Origin: a virus
Virus record (IMG/VR): IMGVR_UViG_3300030520_001131
Location: 1-21,948 of that record
Strand: one strand, 5' to 3'
DNA length: 21,948 nt
The notes beneath the pieces are model-generated. The model had not been told where the DNA came from. It worked only from the letters and a program-made list of their open reading frames with translations, and searched no databases. The translations under genes were made by a program, and so were the position numbers. This document shows, piece after piece, positions 15,279 to 21,948 of the stretch (the stretch's first letter is position 1; every line of letters begins with the position of its first letter).

Positions 15279-15719
15279 TTAGGGGGCGAGGATCTTGATC
15301 GGGACGATGATCAGCGCCTGACCGTCGAGGTCGCCGGAGTCCTTGAAGACCTTGCCGGAGATGAAGCAGTGGTGGACCAAGCCGCCCAGGGTCTGGACCT
15401 GATCGGGGTCGCCCGAGGGGAACAGGGCCTGGACGGCGTCCAGGATCAAGTTGGTCTCGGTGGCGGGCGTTGCCGCGGGGTCCTTGCCGACATTGTGATA
15501 GATCAGCCAGTTCGCCGAATAGGTGGTCTTGGACGGCAGGCCGGTGACTTCGGTCACGTCCTCGTCCTGCTCGGCTTGGCAGAGCGCGGGTTGCGCCGGC
15601 AGATCGTCCCACAGCTTCACCCGCCGCGCGGAGTAGGCCAGGGTTTGGGCGGGGGAGCCCCAGGCGAGGCCGGCGGTCAGGGCGAACAGGGCGTTGAAAA
15701 CGTCCTCGCGAGCGGTCAT
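15279..15719 (-). CDS. Tail terminator/completion protein
   Basis: 146 residues. The start ATGA overlaps the stop of the neck protein gene by four bases. N-terminus MTAREDVFNALFALTAGL, then KLWDDLPAQPALCQAEQDED, a central strand-rich stretch (YSANWLIYHNVGKD), and C-terminal DGQALIIVPIKILAP. Length, helix-then-sheet pattern and position between HK97-gp10-like and major tail genes fit the U-like tail terminator/neck subunit that caps the tube. Sequence-level family signal is modest, so the call leans on order. Confidence 0.68.
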   Translation of the reverse strand: MTAREDVFNALFALTAGLAWGSPAQTLAYSARRVKLWDDLPAQPALCQAEQDEDVTEVTGLPSKTTYSANWLIYHNVGKDPAATPATETNLILDAVQALFPSGDPDQVQTLGGLVHHCFISGKVFKDSGDLDGQALIIVPIKILAP

Positions 15720-16219
15720 TCAGCCCCTCCGACTTGTGCGGCTAACGCACCCAAGACTGCGGCTTTGAGCTCACCCGCGATCACGCCCGCCATATCGGCC
15801 AGACTCGAGCGCAGATAGGAGCGCTCGGGGATGGTCGAGCCGGGGTGGTGGACGATGCGGGCGAAGACCGTTTCGCCGCCGGTGATGAAGGCCAGGACCT
15901 TGGCCTTGTTGGGGATGATGTCGTGGGCGGGCGTTTGGCCGCCATATTCCTGGATGCGGGCGTATTTCAGATCGCCCGAAGAGAAGACGCGGGCCACGAC
16001 GGCGTCACCATCGACGGTGACCTCGGCGCCGATCGAGGCCGCGAGCGCGCCGGTTTTGGAGCGCAGCACCTGGCCGGATAGCTTGTCGTCGACCACGTGG
16101 GCGCGCAGGCGTTCGGCGAGGTCGGCGGCCTTGGCGCGCACCGCGGCCTGGACGGCGGCGGGCAAGGTTTCGAGGCGAGTGGCGAGCGTGTCTGCGCCGG
16201 TAAGACTGACCTGAAGCAT
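15716..16219 (-). CDS. HK97-gp10-like head-tail neck protein
   Basis: 167 residues. Begins MLQVSLTGADTLATRLETLP, has Ala-rich helices at 20-45, a strand region with KYARIQEYGGQTP (the typical Y-x-x-EYG motif of the gp10/neck family) near 85-97, and ends with PERSYLRSSLADM, like the conserved PxRxFLRpAl stretch. The protein joins the connector to the tail. It overlaps the connector gene by one base (TGATG) and the terminator gene by four, so these three are translationally coupled. Confidence 0.8.
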   Translation of the reverse strand: MLQVSLTGADTLATRLETLPAAVQAAVRAKAADLAERLRAHVVDDKLSGQVLRSKTGALAASIGAEVTVDGDAVVARVFSSGDLKYARIQEYGGQTPAHDIIPNKAKVLAFITGGETVFARIVHHPGSTIPERSYLRSSLADMAGVIAGELKAAVLGALAAQVGGAE

Positions 16220-16785
16220 CAGACCGGCGCGACCGCGCGATAGGGCCTCAGGGCCGCCGTCACCGTCGCGTTCATGTCGGCGGTGGAAAAGGCCACGGTC
16301 TCCTGGCCGCCCAGGGTCTTGGAGGACTGGCTGATATGGTCGCGGCGTTTGAAGGCCTCGCCGACCAGTTCAATGACGGCCTGCTCGATCGCTTCCGGCA
16401 TCGTCGCGAAGCCGGCGGTGTAGTTGACCACGACCAGGCTGCGGAACGGGAAGGTCTCGCCGATCAGCGACAGGCGTCGGCCGTCGAAGATGAAGCCGTG
16501 CGTGCCCGCGACCGGATCGCCCGGAGTGGTCAGGGTCAGGCCGCGAAACGAGATCGACTGGACCGCGGTGATCGGAGCCTGGCGCAGCATCATCCAGGCC
16601 GCGCCGTTTCCGTCATAGACCTCGGTATAGTCGGTCGGGACCAGGTCGCGGCCGAGATAGCTGGTCGCGAAACTGGAGGCCGCGGTGATCAGCAGCGACA
16701 GCAGGTCGTCGCTGGCGCCGGGGTCGCTGGGCAGGGCCAGCCAAGCCTTTACATTGTCGAGGGTGGTCAGGTCGCCCGCGGCCAT
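16219..16785 (-). CDS. Head-tail connector (HK97 gp6-like adaptor)
   Basis: 188 residues. The ATG at 16785 has GGAG 9 bases upstream; frames extending further are read through the capsid-connector gap. The family pattern is clear: LTTLDNVKAWLALPSDPGASDDLLSLLITAASSFATSYLGR, then a DYTEVYDGNG strand and LRQAPITAVQSISF, and a helical C-terminus with VIELVGEAFKRRDHI. Such proteins form a 12- or 13-mer ring under the portal. It is followed by the neck gene with one-base overlap and preceded by a gap containing a strong hairpin. Confidence 0.85.
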   Translation of the reverse strand: MAAGDLTTLDNVKAWLALPSDPGASDDLLSLLITAASSFATSYLGRDLVPTDYTEVYDGNGAAWMMLRQAPITAVQSISFRGLTLTTPGDPVAGTHGFIFDGRRLSLIGETFPFRSLVVVNYTAGFATMPEAIEQAVIELVGEAFKRRDHISQSSKTLGGQETVAFSTADMNATVTAALRPYRAVAPV

Positions 16786-16823
16786 GACGGCTCCGATGTC
16801 GAAGGGGTTGGGGATGGGGAACG

Positions 16824-16849
16824 GCGCGCCATCCCGAGGGATGGCGCGC
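16824..16849 (-). terminator. 11-bp perfect hairpin after the capsid gene
   Basis: GCGCGCCATCC and GGATGGCGCGC pair perfectly around a 4-base loop (16835-16838). It lies 23 bp downstream of the capsid stop and before the connector start. No T-run follows on either strand (CGTTCCCC on the minus strand), so it may act as a partial terminator or as a 3'-end stabiliser for capsid mRNA rather than as a full terminator. Confidence 0.5.
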
Positions 16850-16871
16850 GCTCTGATGGGCGAAAGGCGCC

Positions 16872-18404
16872 CTACCCCGCCGCGATGTTGGTGATCGCGG
16901 CCATGGCGAAGGGGGCATAGACGGCCAGGACTTCTTCGGCATAGACGCCGACCATCTGGGCCCGGGTCGTGACCGGCCAATCGACCTGGTAGTAGTCGCG
17001 GCGCACCTTGACCTCGGCCACGTTGGGCACCTCGTTGGACTGGTATTGCAGCGGCAGGTCGGCGGCGTAGCCCAGGATGGTTCCCGGCGGCACCATCGGG
17101 TGGATCTTGATCGGGATCTTCATGCCGCCGTTCAAGAACGGGTTGAAATAGAAGTCGATGGCCGCGCCGGCGGTCATCCGCACCTCGCCCGCCTCGGGGT
17201 TCTGGAAGTATTGCAGCAGGGGCGCGGTGCCGGTGGACAGCACCTTGGTGGCGATGTCGCGCAGTTGCTGGCTGTTGACCCAAAGGACGGTCGGCGAGAC
17301 CTGGTAGGTGTCCCAAAGGTTCTGCAGCATGGCGTCGATCTCGTTGACCGAGCCGTGGCCGGAGGAGGTCAGGACGGTTCCGACGCCTGGCGTTCCCGGG
17401 GCCAGCGAATTGACATAGGCGCCGTTACCCGGCTTCAGGGCGGTGGTCAGAAGGCCGTCATAGCCGGTGGAGTTGGTCGAGCTGTCCTGGGTGATCGCCG
17501 TGGCGGCCTGGCGCGAGGCGGCCAGGGGCGCCGAAAACACCGCGCTGTTGATGCCGGTAATGGACTGAAGGCTCTCCGCGCCCACGGCCCCGACGAACCA
17601 GGCATAGGCCACCGCGCCCTGGATCGGCGTCACGCTGGCTGACAAGGCCTGGCCGAGAGTGACGGCTTGGGTGGTGTTGGAGGACTTGTTGGACGAGCCG
17701 CCGTTGATGGTGAAGGTCTTGCCGTCGGCGCCGGTGACGGTCTTGCTGGTGGCGACGCCATTGGCCAGGCTGGAATTGCGGTAGCCCTCGAGGGTCAGGC
17801 CGACCACGATCACCGAATAGGTCAAGGCCGGCAGGGTCGCGGTCGAGCCCGCGGCGGCCAGGGTCGGCGAGGCCGGGGTTCCAAGTTGCAGCGAGGTGTT
17901 GCCGGCCAGGACCGCCATCTCCTCCTTCAGCATCATCTTTTGCAGCAGGCGGGTGGTCATGGTCGCCTGGACGTCTTCGAAGGTGCGGCCGGCGCTGATC
18001 GCTTCCCAAGTCGCCTGGTCTTCCTCGCCGATGGTGGCGTAGGCGGCGGAGCGGTTGGAGGTGACGTAGCTCATCTGGCCGGCGCGCTGGCCTTCCGGCA
18101 CCCAGCCTGTGCCGTCGAAGCCGGAGCCGACGATGGCGTTGATCGCCTTCCAGTTGGTTGCCGTGCCGACGCCGCCGACACGGGGCAGCGAGCGGATCAG
18201 CGGGGTGTTGACGGGATAGAGGTTCTTGGCTGGCGCCTGCAGGTCGTAGGCGACCAGGCCGGTGCCGGTGGTGATGGCCTTTTCGATCCGGTCGGGATTG
18301 GCGCCGGCCATGGCCAGCACATGACGGGCGATGTCTTCGGAGGGATTGGAGAGGGAATCGACGACCGACTTTCGGACGTCGTCGGGATGGGCGGCTTGGT
18401 TCAT
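16872..18404 (-). CDS. Major capsid protein (HK97 fold) with inserted beta domain
   Basis: 510 residues. The start at 18404 (MNQAAHPDDV) is preferred to an in-frame ATG at 18425 because AAGGA precedes it by 6 bases and the longer start lies beside a hairpin. N-terminal arm 1-60, then the HK97-type pattern: TPLIRSLPRVGG, EDQATWEAISAGRTFEDVQA, long helix QATMTTRLLQKMMLKEEMAVLAGN (146-169). Residues about 178-292 form an insertion with the GAVAYAWFVGAVG motif of Ig-like domains found in some capsid proteins. The chain then resumes with NEIDAMLQNLWDTYQVSPTVLWVN and ends with a P-domain strand region (DYYQVDWPVTTRAQMVGVYAEE). It is the shell subunit. Larger than GTA capsid proteins (about 400) because of the insertion. 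Confidence 0.88.
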   Translation of the reverse strand: MNQAAHPDDVRKSVVDSLSNPSEDIARHVLAMAGANPDRIEKAITTGTGLVAYDLQAPAKNLYPVNTPLIRSLPRVGGVGTATNWKAINAIVGSGFDGTGWVPEGQRAGQMSYVTSNRSAAYATIGEEDQATWEAISAGRTFEDVQATMTTRLLQKMMLKEEMAVLAGNTSLQLGTPASPTLAAAGSTATLPALTYSVIVVGLTLEGYRNSSLANGVATSKTVTGADGKTFTINGGSSNKSSNTTQAVTLGQALSASVTPIQGAVAYAWFVGAVGAESLQSITGINSAVFSAPLAASRQAATAITQDSSTNSTGYDGLLTTALKPGNGAYVNSLAPGTPGVGTVLTSSGHGSVNEIDAMLQNLWDTYQVSPTVLWVNSQQLRDIATKVLSTGTAPLLQYFQNPEAGEVRMTAGAAIDFYFNPFLNGGMKIPIKIHPMVPPGTILGYAADLPLQYQSNEVPNVAEVKVRRDYYQVDWPVTTRAQMVGVYAEEVLAVYAPFAMAAITNIAAG

Positions 18405-18426
18405 GGAGCTTCCTTTTGGGGGCATG

Positions 18427-18447
18427 AAAAGGCGCCCGAAGGCGCCT
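18427..18447 (-). terminator. UUCG-loop hairpin between protease and capsid genes
   Basis: On the minus strand AGGCGCC-TTCG-GGCGCCT is followed by TTT, a compact intrinsic-terminator-like structure with the very stable UUCG loop. It lies 29 bp after the protease stop and just before the capsid ribosome site. The short T-run suggests incomplete termination or an mRNA processing boundary, since the capsid gene must still be expressed. Confidence 0.55.
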
Positions 18448-18475
18448 GGAGAGAGAGTGGTGGCTGTCCGGCGCC

Positions 18476-19597
18476 TCAGCGCAGAGGCAGGGGAATCGGT
18501 TCGCGCAGGGCGGCGCGCAGTTGCAGGCGGCCGCGTTCTTCCTCGGGCAAGCTGTCGAGGTATTTCTTCAGTTCCTCGGCGGTGAGCGCGCTAGCGGGCT
18601 CGGCGCCGGGATTGGCGTCCTCGGCCTTGCTGACGGCGCGGGCGTGGCCGGTGACAGCCTTGGGCGGGGCGGGTTGCACCGCCAACTGGTCCAGACGCTT
18701 GCTCAGGGCGTCGATGGTTTGGCGCATCTCATCGATCCGCGGGACGGCGGCCTGGAGCGCGCCGGCGAGGCGAGCGTTTTCGGCGAGCGCCTTGGCGAGG
18801 TCATCGGCGCTGGCAAGTTTGTCCGCGTCGTCATCGGGACTATCGTCTGGATCATCATCCATCTCCGAATCATCGCCCAGATTGTCTGCGCAGCATCGTG
18901 CGCCCAGGGCCACCATCTGGTCATGAGCGGCCTGGATCCGTTCCTGGTCGGCGGCGGAATTGCGCGCGCCGAGCTTGGCGGTTTCGGCCAGGTCGTCGTT
19001 GTCGTTGGCCGGTGTGTTCGGCTCGGCCGCTTGTTCTTGCAGCAGGGCCTCGCGCGCCTTGACCACGAATTCGGTGTGACGGCCGAGCTTGCCGGCAGCG
19101 GCGGCCAGAGCCTGGGCCCTGGCGATCACCTGGGCGTTGGTGGGCGGGTCCAGATCGGGCGCGTGATCGGCCTTCCACATCTCGACCACCGCTTCGGGAT
19201 TGCACGGGCGGTCGACCAGGGAGATTTCGTTCAGCCGCAGCTTGGTGATGATCTTCTTGTCGGCGGGGTCGCGGGCCAGCACCTTGCCGCCGATGGAAAA
19301 TCCCTTGTAGACGCCGAGTTGGACCTTCTTGACGGCCAGCGGGTCGACCACGTGGGTCTCGATGCGGGTGACGCCGTCGTCGTCCACATGGGCGCTGAGG
19401 GTCGCGCCGGCGGCGGACATGCCGTGCATCTCGCGCAGGGCGCCGAAGCGCATATAGGCCGGCAGGGCCGCCTTCATGGCGTCTGGCAGCACGGTCTCGT
19501 CCGCGTCGTCGACGGCGCCGGTGGAGGCGACGCCGATGACCTTGATCGTGCCGTCATCCAGGGCCTCGACCTTGGTGAATTCGCCATAAAGTCTCAT
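18476..19597 (-). CDS. Prohead protease with scaffold-like C-terminal region
   Basis: 373 residues. The ATG at 19597 overlaps the portal stop by four bases (ATGA). Residues 1-145 are the protease domain (XkdF/HK97-protease type): GVASTGAVDDADETVLPDA, His58 in REMHG, Ser101 in YKGFSIGGK, and LNEISLVDRPCNPEAVVEM, which match the conserved His, Ser and the EISLVxxPxNP block. Residues 150-373 look like a scaffold: Ala-rich helices, an acidic run at 242-259, a coiled-coil-like segment 265-306, and a helical tail. The protease matures the capsid and the C-terminal part would guide shell assembly and be degraded, as in lambda C/Nu3. GTA proteases are about half this length. Confidence 0.85.
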   Translation of the reverse strand: MRLYGEFTKVEALDDGTIKVIGVASTGAVDDADETVLPDAMKAALPAYMRFGALREMHGMSAAGATLSAHVDDDGVTRIETHVVDPLAVKKVQLGVYKGFSIGGKVLARDPADKKIITKLRLNEISLVDRPCNPEAVVEMWKADHAPDLDPPTNAQVIARAQALAAAAGKLGRHTEFVVKAREALLQEQAAEPNTPANDNDDLAETAKLGARNSAADQERIQAAHDQMVALGARCCADNLGDDSEMDDDPDDSPDDDADKLASADDLAKALAENARLAGALQAAVPRIDEMRQTIDALSKRLDQLAVQPAPPKAVTGHARAVSKAEDANPGAEPASALTAEELKKYLDSLPEEERGRLQLRAALREPIPLPLR

Positions 19598-20964
19598 GGA
19601 TTGGGCCCTGCTCCTGAAGCCGTGGCGGTCGTTGCGCCAGTAAGGGGCGTCACACCCGTGGCGGTGTAGGTTCGCGCCTGAGCGCCCGCGCCGTTCGGCA
19701 AGGGCGCCTGGCCGCGGCGGTCGCGCACCTCGTCGATGGTGGCCGAGCCGTTGCGCAGCGAGAGGTCGTCGATCTGGGCCTGCTGCAGCGGATCGACCGC
19801 GACCGCGTCGTTCCAGGCGAATTCCAGGTCGGGGCAGCCCTGCTCGTCCTGGATCACCCCGTCGATCAGCCGCTTGGCCCAAAGCTTGATCGGCTCGACG
19901 CCCTCTTCCAGGCCGCGGTCCTTGTCGGCGCCGGCGGTGGATCGGTTCATCTGGCGGACGAAGGGGGTCGGCGGCAGGCTGAAGGCGTCGGCGACGATGC
20001 GCGCCAGCCATTCGTCGAAATCGTCCTTGATCGGAGCATCCTTGAAGGACTGGTATTTCGTGCCCGAAGGAACCCAGAGCAGCTTGGCCTGCTCGGCGGT
20101 GGAACCGGACAGGCGCGCGTCCAACCAAAGCTGCATTTCGCGGATCTGGTCGGGGGTCCAGCCCTCGGGCCCGTTCAGCAGGCCGGCGGGGGTGTTGCCC
20201 TCGGTGAAATAAGCCAGCTGCGCGGCCTGGCGGCGGATCAGGGTGTTGATGGTGACGATGATCTGTTCGACCGGGCCGAAGCCGTAATTGTGGTTCGGGC
20301 GCGGATTGCGCGGGGCGTAGATCAGGTCGGCATTGGTCAGGTTGGTCCAGGCGGTTCCCTTGATCACCTGTTGGTAGGCGACCTCGTCCGGTCCGCGCGG
20401 CCGGCGCCCGGTGTCGTCGACCATCGGGTGGATGGTGTCCCCGGGAATGATGTCGAGGCCGATCAGATCGCCGCCCCGATTTCGCCGCCGCTCGATCGCG
20501 GGGGCGTCCAGCACCAACAGGTCTTCCAGCGCCAGGCGCAACCAGGTGGCGAAGGGCGTCAGGCCATCGGGTTTGCGCCAAAAGGACTCGAGAGTTTTGA
20601 TCCGCGGGTCGCCGCCTCCTCCTGGCAAGGTGGGACCTCCATCATCGCCATCGTCGCTGGCCCAGGCCCGGTCGCGGGGCTTGATGGTCCAGTCGAGGCG
20701 TTCGACCTGGTCCTTGCGGGTCTCGATGGCCAGGCGGACCAGCTCGACATTGGCGAAGGCGCGCAACTGGGCGAACCCGAAGGGCTCGTAGGCGCGCGGC
20801 GGCAGGGTCGAGTTGACGCCCAGGGGGAAGTCCCAGACGCGGGGCGGCTCCTGGGCGATCGGGGTCAGGGCCACGCCTGGGCTGAACACGCCCCAGGCGC
20901 TGCTCAAGGGTCCTGACTGGACCTGGAAGCTCAAGGAGGTGCGAAGACCGCCGGTGGGTGGCAT
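19594..20964 (-). CDS. Phage portal protein
   Basis: 456 residues, with AGGAA 6 bases before the ATG at 20964. Visible family features: ELVRLAIETRKDQVERLDWTI near 74-94, LEDLLVLDAPAIE, LIGLDIIPGDTIHPMVDDTGR, the DLIYAPRNPR motif and the YGFGPVEQIIVTINTLIRRQ helix, then EWLARIVADAFSLPPTPFV and a C-terminal Gly/Thr/Ala-rich tail. The portal forms the dodecameric DNA entry ring and motor docking site. It is the first structural gene in this module; the terminase gene that normally precedes it is not in the window, because a plus-strand dehydrogenase begins 108 bp away. Confidence 0.9.
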   Translation of the reverse strand: MPPTGGLRTSLSFQVQSGPLSSAWGVFSPGVALTPIAQEPPRVWDFPLGVNSTLPPRAYEPFGFAQLRAFANVELVRLAIETRKDQVERLDWTIKPRDRAWASDDGDDGGPTLPGGGGDPRIKTLESFWRKPDGLTPFATWLRLALEDLLVLDAPAIERRRNRGGDLIGLDIIPGDTIHPMVDDTGRRPRGPDEVAYQQVIKGTAWTNLTNADLIYAPRNPRPNHNYGFGPVEQIIVTINTLIRRQAAQLAYFTEGNTPAGLLNGPEGWTPDQIREMQLWLDARLSGSTAEQAKLLWVPSGTKYQSFKDAPIKDDFDEWLARIVADAFSLPPTPFVRQMNRSTAGADKDRGLEEGVEPIKLWAKRLIDGVIQDEQGCPDLEFAWNDAVAVDPLQQAQIDDLSLRNGSATIDEVRDRRGQAPLPNGAGAQARTYTATGVTPLTGATTATASGAGPNP

Positions 20965-21072
20965 GGGCGTTCCTGGTTAGCGTTGATCACTCAGCGGGCT
21001 TGCGGGCGCGGCGCGGGGTGCTAAGCGTCTTTGCGCAGGGCCGCATCCGATGGCCCCAATGGGAGCGAGACG
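20965..21072. other. Divergent gap between portal and dehydrogenase genes (probable right edge of phage DNA)
   Basis: 108 bp separate the divergent starts. I find no convincing -35/-10 pair on either strand. A minus-strand frame ending at 20987 reads STPRRARKPAE then stop, 22 bp before the portal start; this is where a terminase C-terminus would end, but it is too short to identify. The dehydrogenase ribosome site lies at 21061-21065. Confidence 0.4.
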
Positions 21073-21948
21073 ATGCAGGACCTGCGCGGCAAAACGGCCT
21101 TTGTGACGGGCGGGGCGAGCGGGATCGGCCTGGCGATGGCCGAAGCCTTCGGCCGCGAGGGCATGAACGTGATGCTGGCGGACATCGAGGCCGGTGCGTT
21201 GTCAAAGGCGGTGGACGAGCTGCGCGCCAAGCAGGTGCGCGCCGAGGGGATGCTGACCGACGCCGGGAGCCGCGAATCCATCCGCGCCGCCGCGCTGCAG
21301 ACCATCGCCAAGTTCGGCAAGGTTCACGTGGTCTGCAACAACGCCGGCGTCGCTACGGGCGGCCTGTTCGGCACGGTGCCGGAAAAGGACTGGGACTGGA
21401 TCATCGACGTCAATCTGAAGGGCGTCGTCTATGGCATGGAGGTGTTCGAACCCCTGATCGAGAGCCATGGCGAGGGCGGGCATTTCGTCAACACGGCGTC
21501 CATGGCCGGCATGGTCAGCCCGCCGACGATGGAGCCCTATTGCGCCACCAAGTTCGCGGTGGTGGCGATGAGCGAGGGTTGGGCCGGTCAGCTGGCGATG
21601 AAGAATATCGGGGTGTCGATCCTCTGCCCCGGTTTCGTGCAGACCCGCATCCATGAGAGCCGCCGCAACCGCCCCGACGCTTACGGCGCCGACCAGCGCG
21701 AGGCGGGCAGCGAGGTCGAGATCGTCTCCGCCGCGGCGGTGACCGGCGGCATTCCGGTGGGTCCGGTGGCCGGCCGGGTGGTCGAGGCGATCAAGGACAA
21801 CGACCTCTATATCTTCACCCATCCGGAGATGAAGTCGGCGACCGAAGCGCGGTTCCAGCGGATCCTGGACGCCTTCGACAAATCGGCCAAGAGCCCTGCC
21901 CTGTCGGTCCTGCCGGCGCGCGAGGCTTGGACCCCGCCGGGGGGCTGA
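21073..21948 (+). CDS. Short-chain dehydrogenase/reductase (SDR), NAD-type
   Basis: 291 residues, complete to the last base of the window. The ATG at 21073 is chosen because GGGAG lies 7 bases upstream and the family start (MQDLRGKTAFVTGG) begins there. Classical SDR features: TGGASGIG (12-19) nucleotide-binding turn, Asp37 at the end of the second strand (NAD(H) preference), NNAG (89-92), Asn114, Ser143 and Tyr156-x3-Lys160 (YCATK). Substrate cannot be read from the sequence. Composition and codon use look like ordinary chromosomal genes of this organism, so this is host flank rather than phage. Confidence 0.92.
   Translation: MQDLRGKTAFVTGGASGIGLAMAEAFGREGMNVMLADIEAGALSKAVDELRAKQVRAEGMLTDAGSRESIRAAALQTIAKFGKVHVVCNNAGVATGGLFGTVPEKDWDWIIDVNLKGVVYGMEVFEPLIESHGEGGHFVNTASMAGMVSPPTMEPYCATKFAVVAMSEGWAGQLAMKNIGVSILCPGFVQTRIHESRRNRPDAYGADQREAGSEVEIVSAAAVTGGIPVGPVAGRVVEAIKDNDLYIFTHPEMKSATEARFQRILDAFDKSAKSPALSVLPAREAWTPPGG

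Noticed and set aside
19598-20581. Extension of the protease frame into the portal gene
   Set aside because: Low-complexity Arg/Pro-rich translation in the wrong frame of the portal gene; the ATGA overlap at 19597 is the natural start.
1-21948. tRNA genes, CRISPR arrays, insertion sequences, att direct repeats
   Set aside because: None seen on reading either strand; no transposase or integrase frame and no obvious repeated boundary sequence between the two flanks.

Overview
This window is a high-GC alphaproteobacterial chromosome segment, most likely from the Caulobacter/Phenylobacterium group. That placement is an inference from codon use and from the look of the flanking dehydrogenase; no 16S or tRNA is present. 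About 20 kb is occupied by the late structural module of a siphovirus-like prophage or gene-transfer-agent relative, all on the minus strand and read from right to left.

Reading in the direction of transcription (20964 down to 759), the order is portal, prohead protease fused to a scaffold-like tail, major capsid protein, head-tail connector, HK97-gp10-like neck protein, tail terminator, major tail protein, tail assembly chaperone, a -1-frame extension of the chaperone with no start codon of its own, tape measure, DUF2460 protein, DUF2163 protein, two small membrane-protein genes (an inserted 'moron' cassette), NlpC/P60 peptidase, a very large tail-hub/tip protein, a small exported protein, and a large exported SGNH hydrolase. 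Apart from the cassette, this matches the gene order of Rhodobacter GTA-type particles (g3 to g15). The capsid, protease and tip proteins are larger than those of GTAs and carry extra domains. Most neighbours overlap by 1-4 bases or are separated by a few bases, so the module is one long operon, with strong hairpins around the capsid gene and before the major tail gene.

The left flank (1-762, plus strand) is the C-terminal part of a membrane acyltransferase whose stop codon overlaps the stop of the SGNH gene in a tail-to-tail arrangement. The right flank (21073-21948, plus strand) is a complete short-chain dehydrogenase starting 108 bp from the portal start. No terminase, integrase, repressor, replication gene, dedicated endolysin or att site is visible, so the structural module is either truncated, domesticated, or dependent on genes elsewhere.

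The most interesting points are: (i) a probable programmed -1 frameshift producing a G-GT-type chaperone fusion, which ordinary gene callers would miss; (ii) two consecutive distal genes with Sec signal peptides, one of them an SGNH esterase, beside an acyltransferase, suggesting a surface-modification pair; (iii) a two-gene membrane-protein cassette with its own candidate promoter inserted between DUF2163 and NlpC/P60; (iv) carbohydrate-binding-like jelly-roll domains added to the DUF2460 and hub proteins; and (v) hairpins on both sides of the capsid gene.
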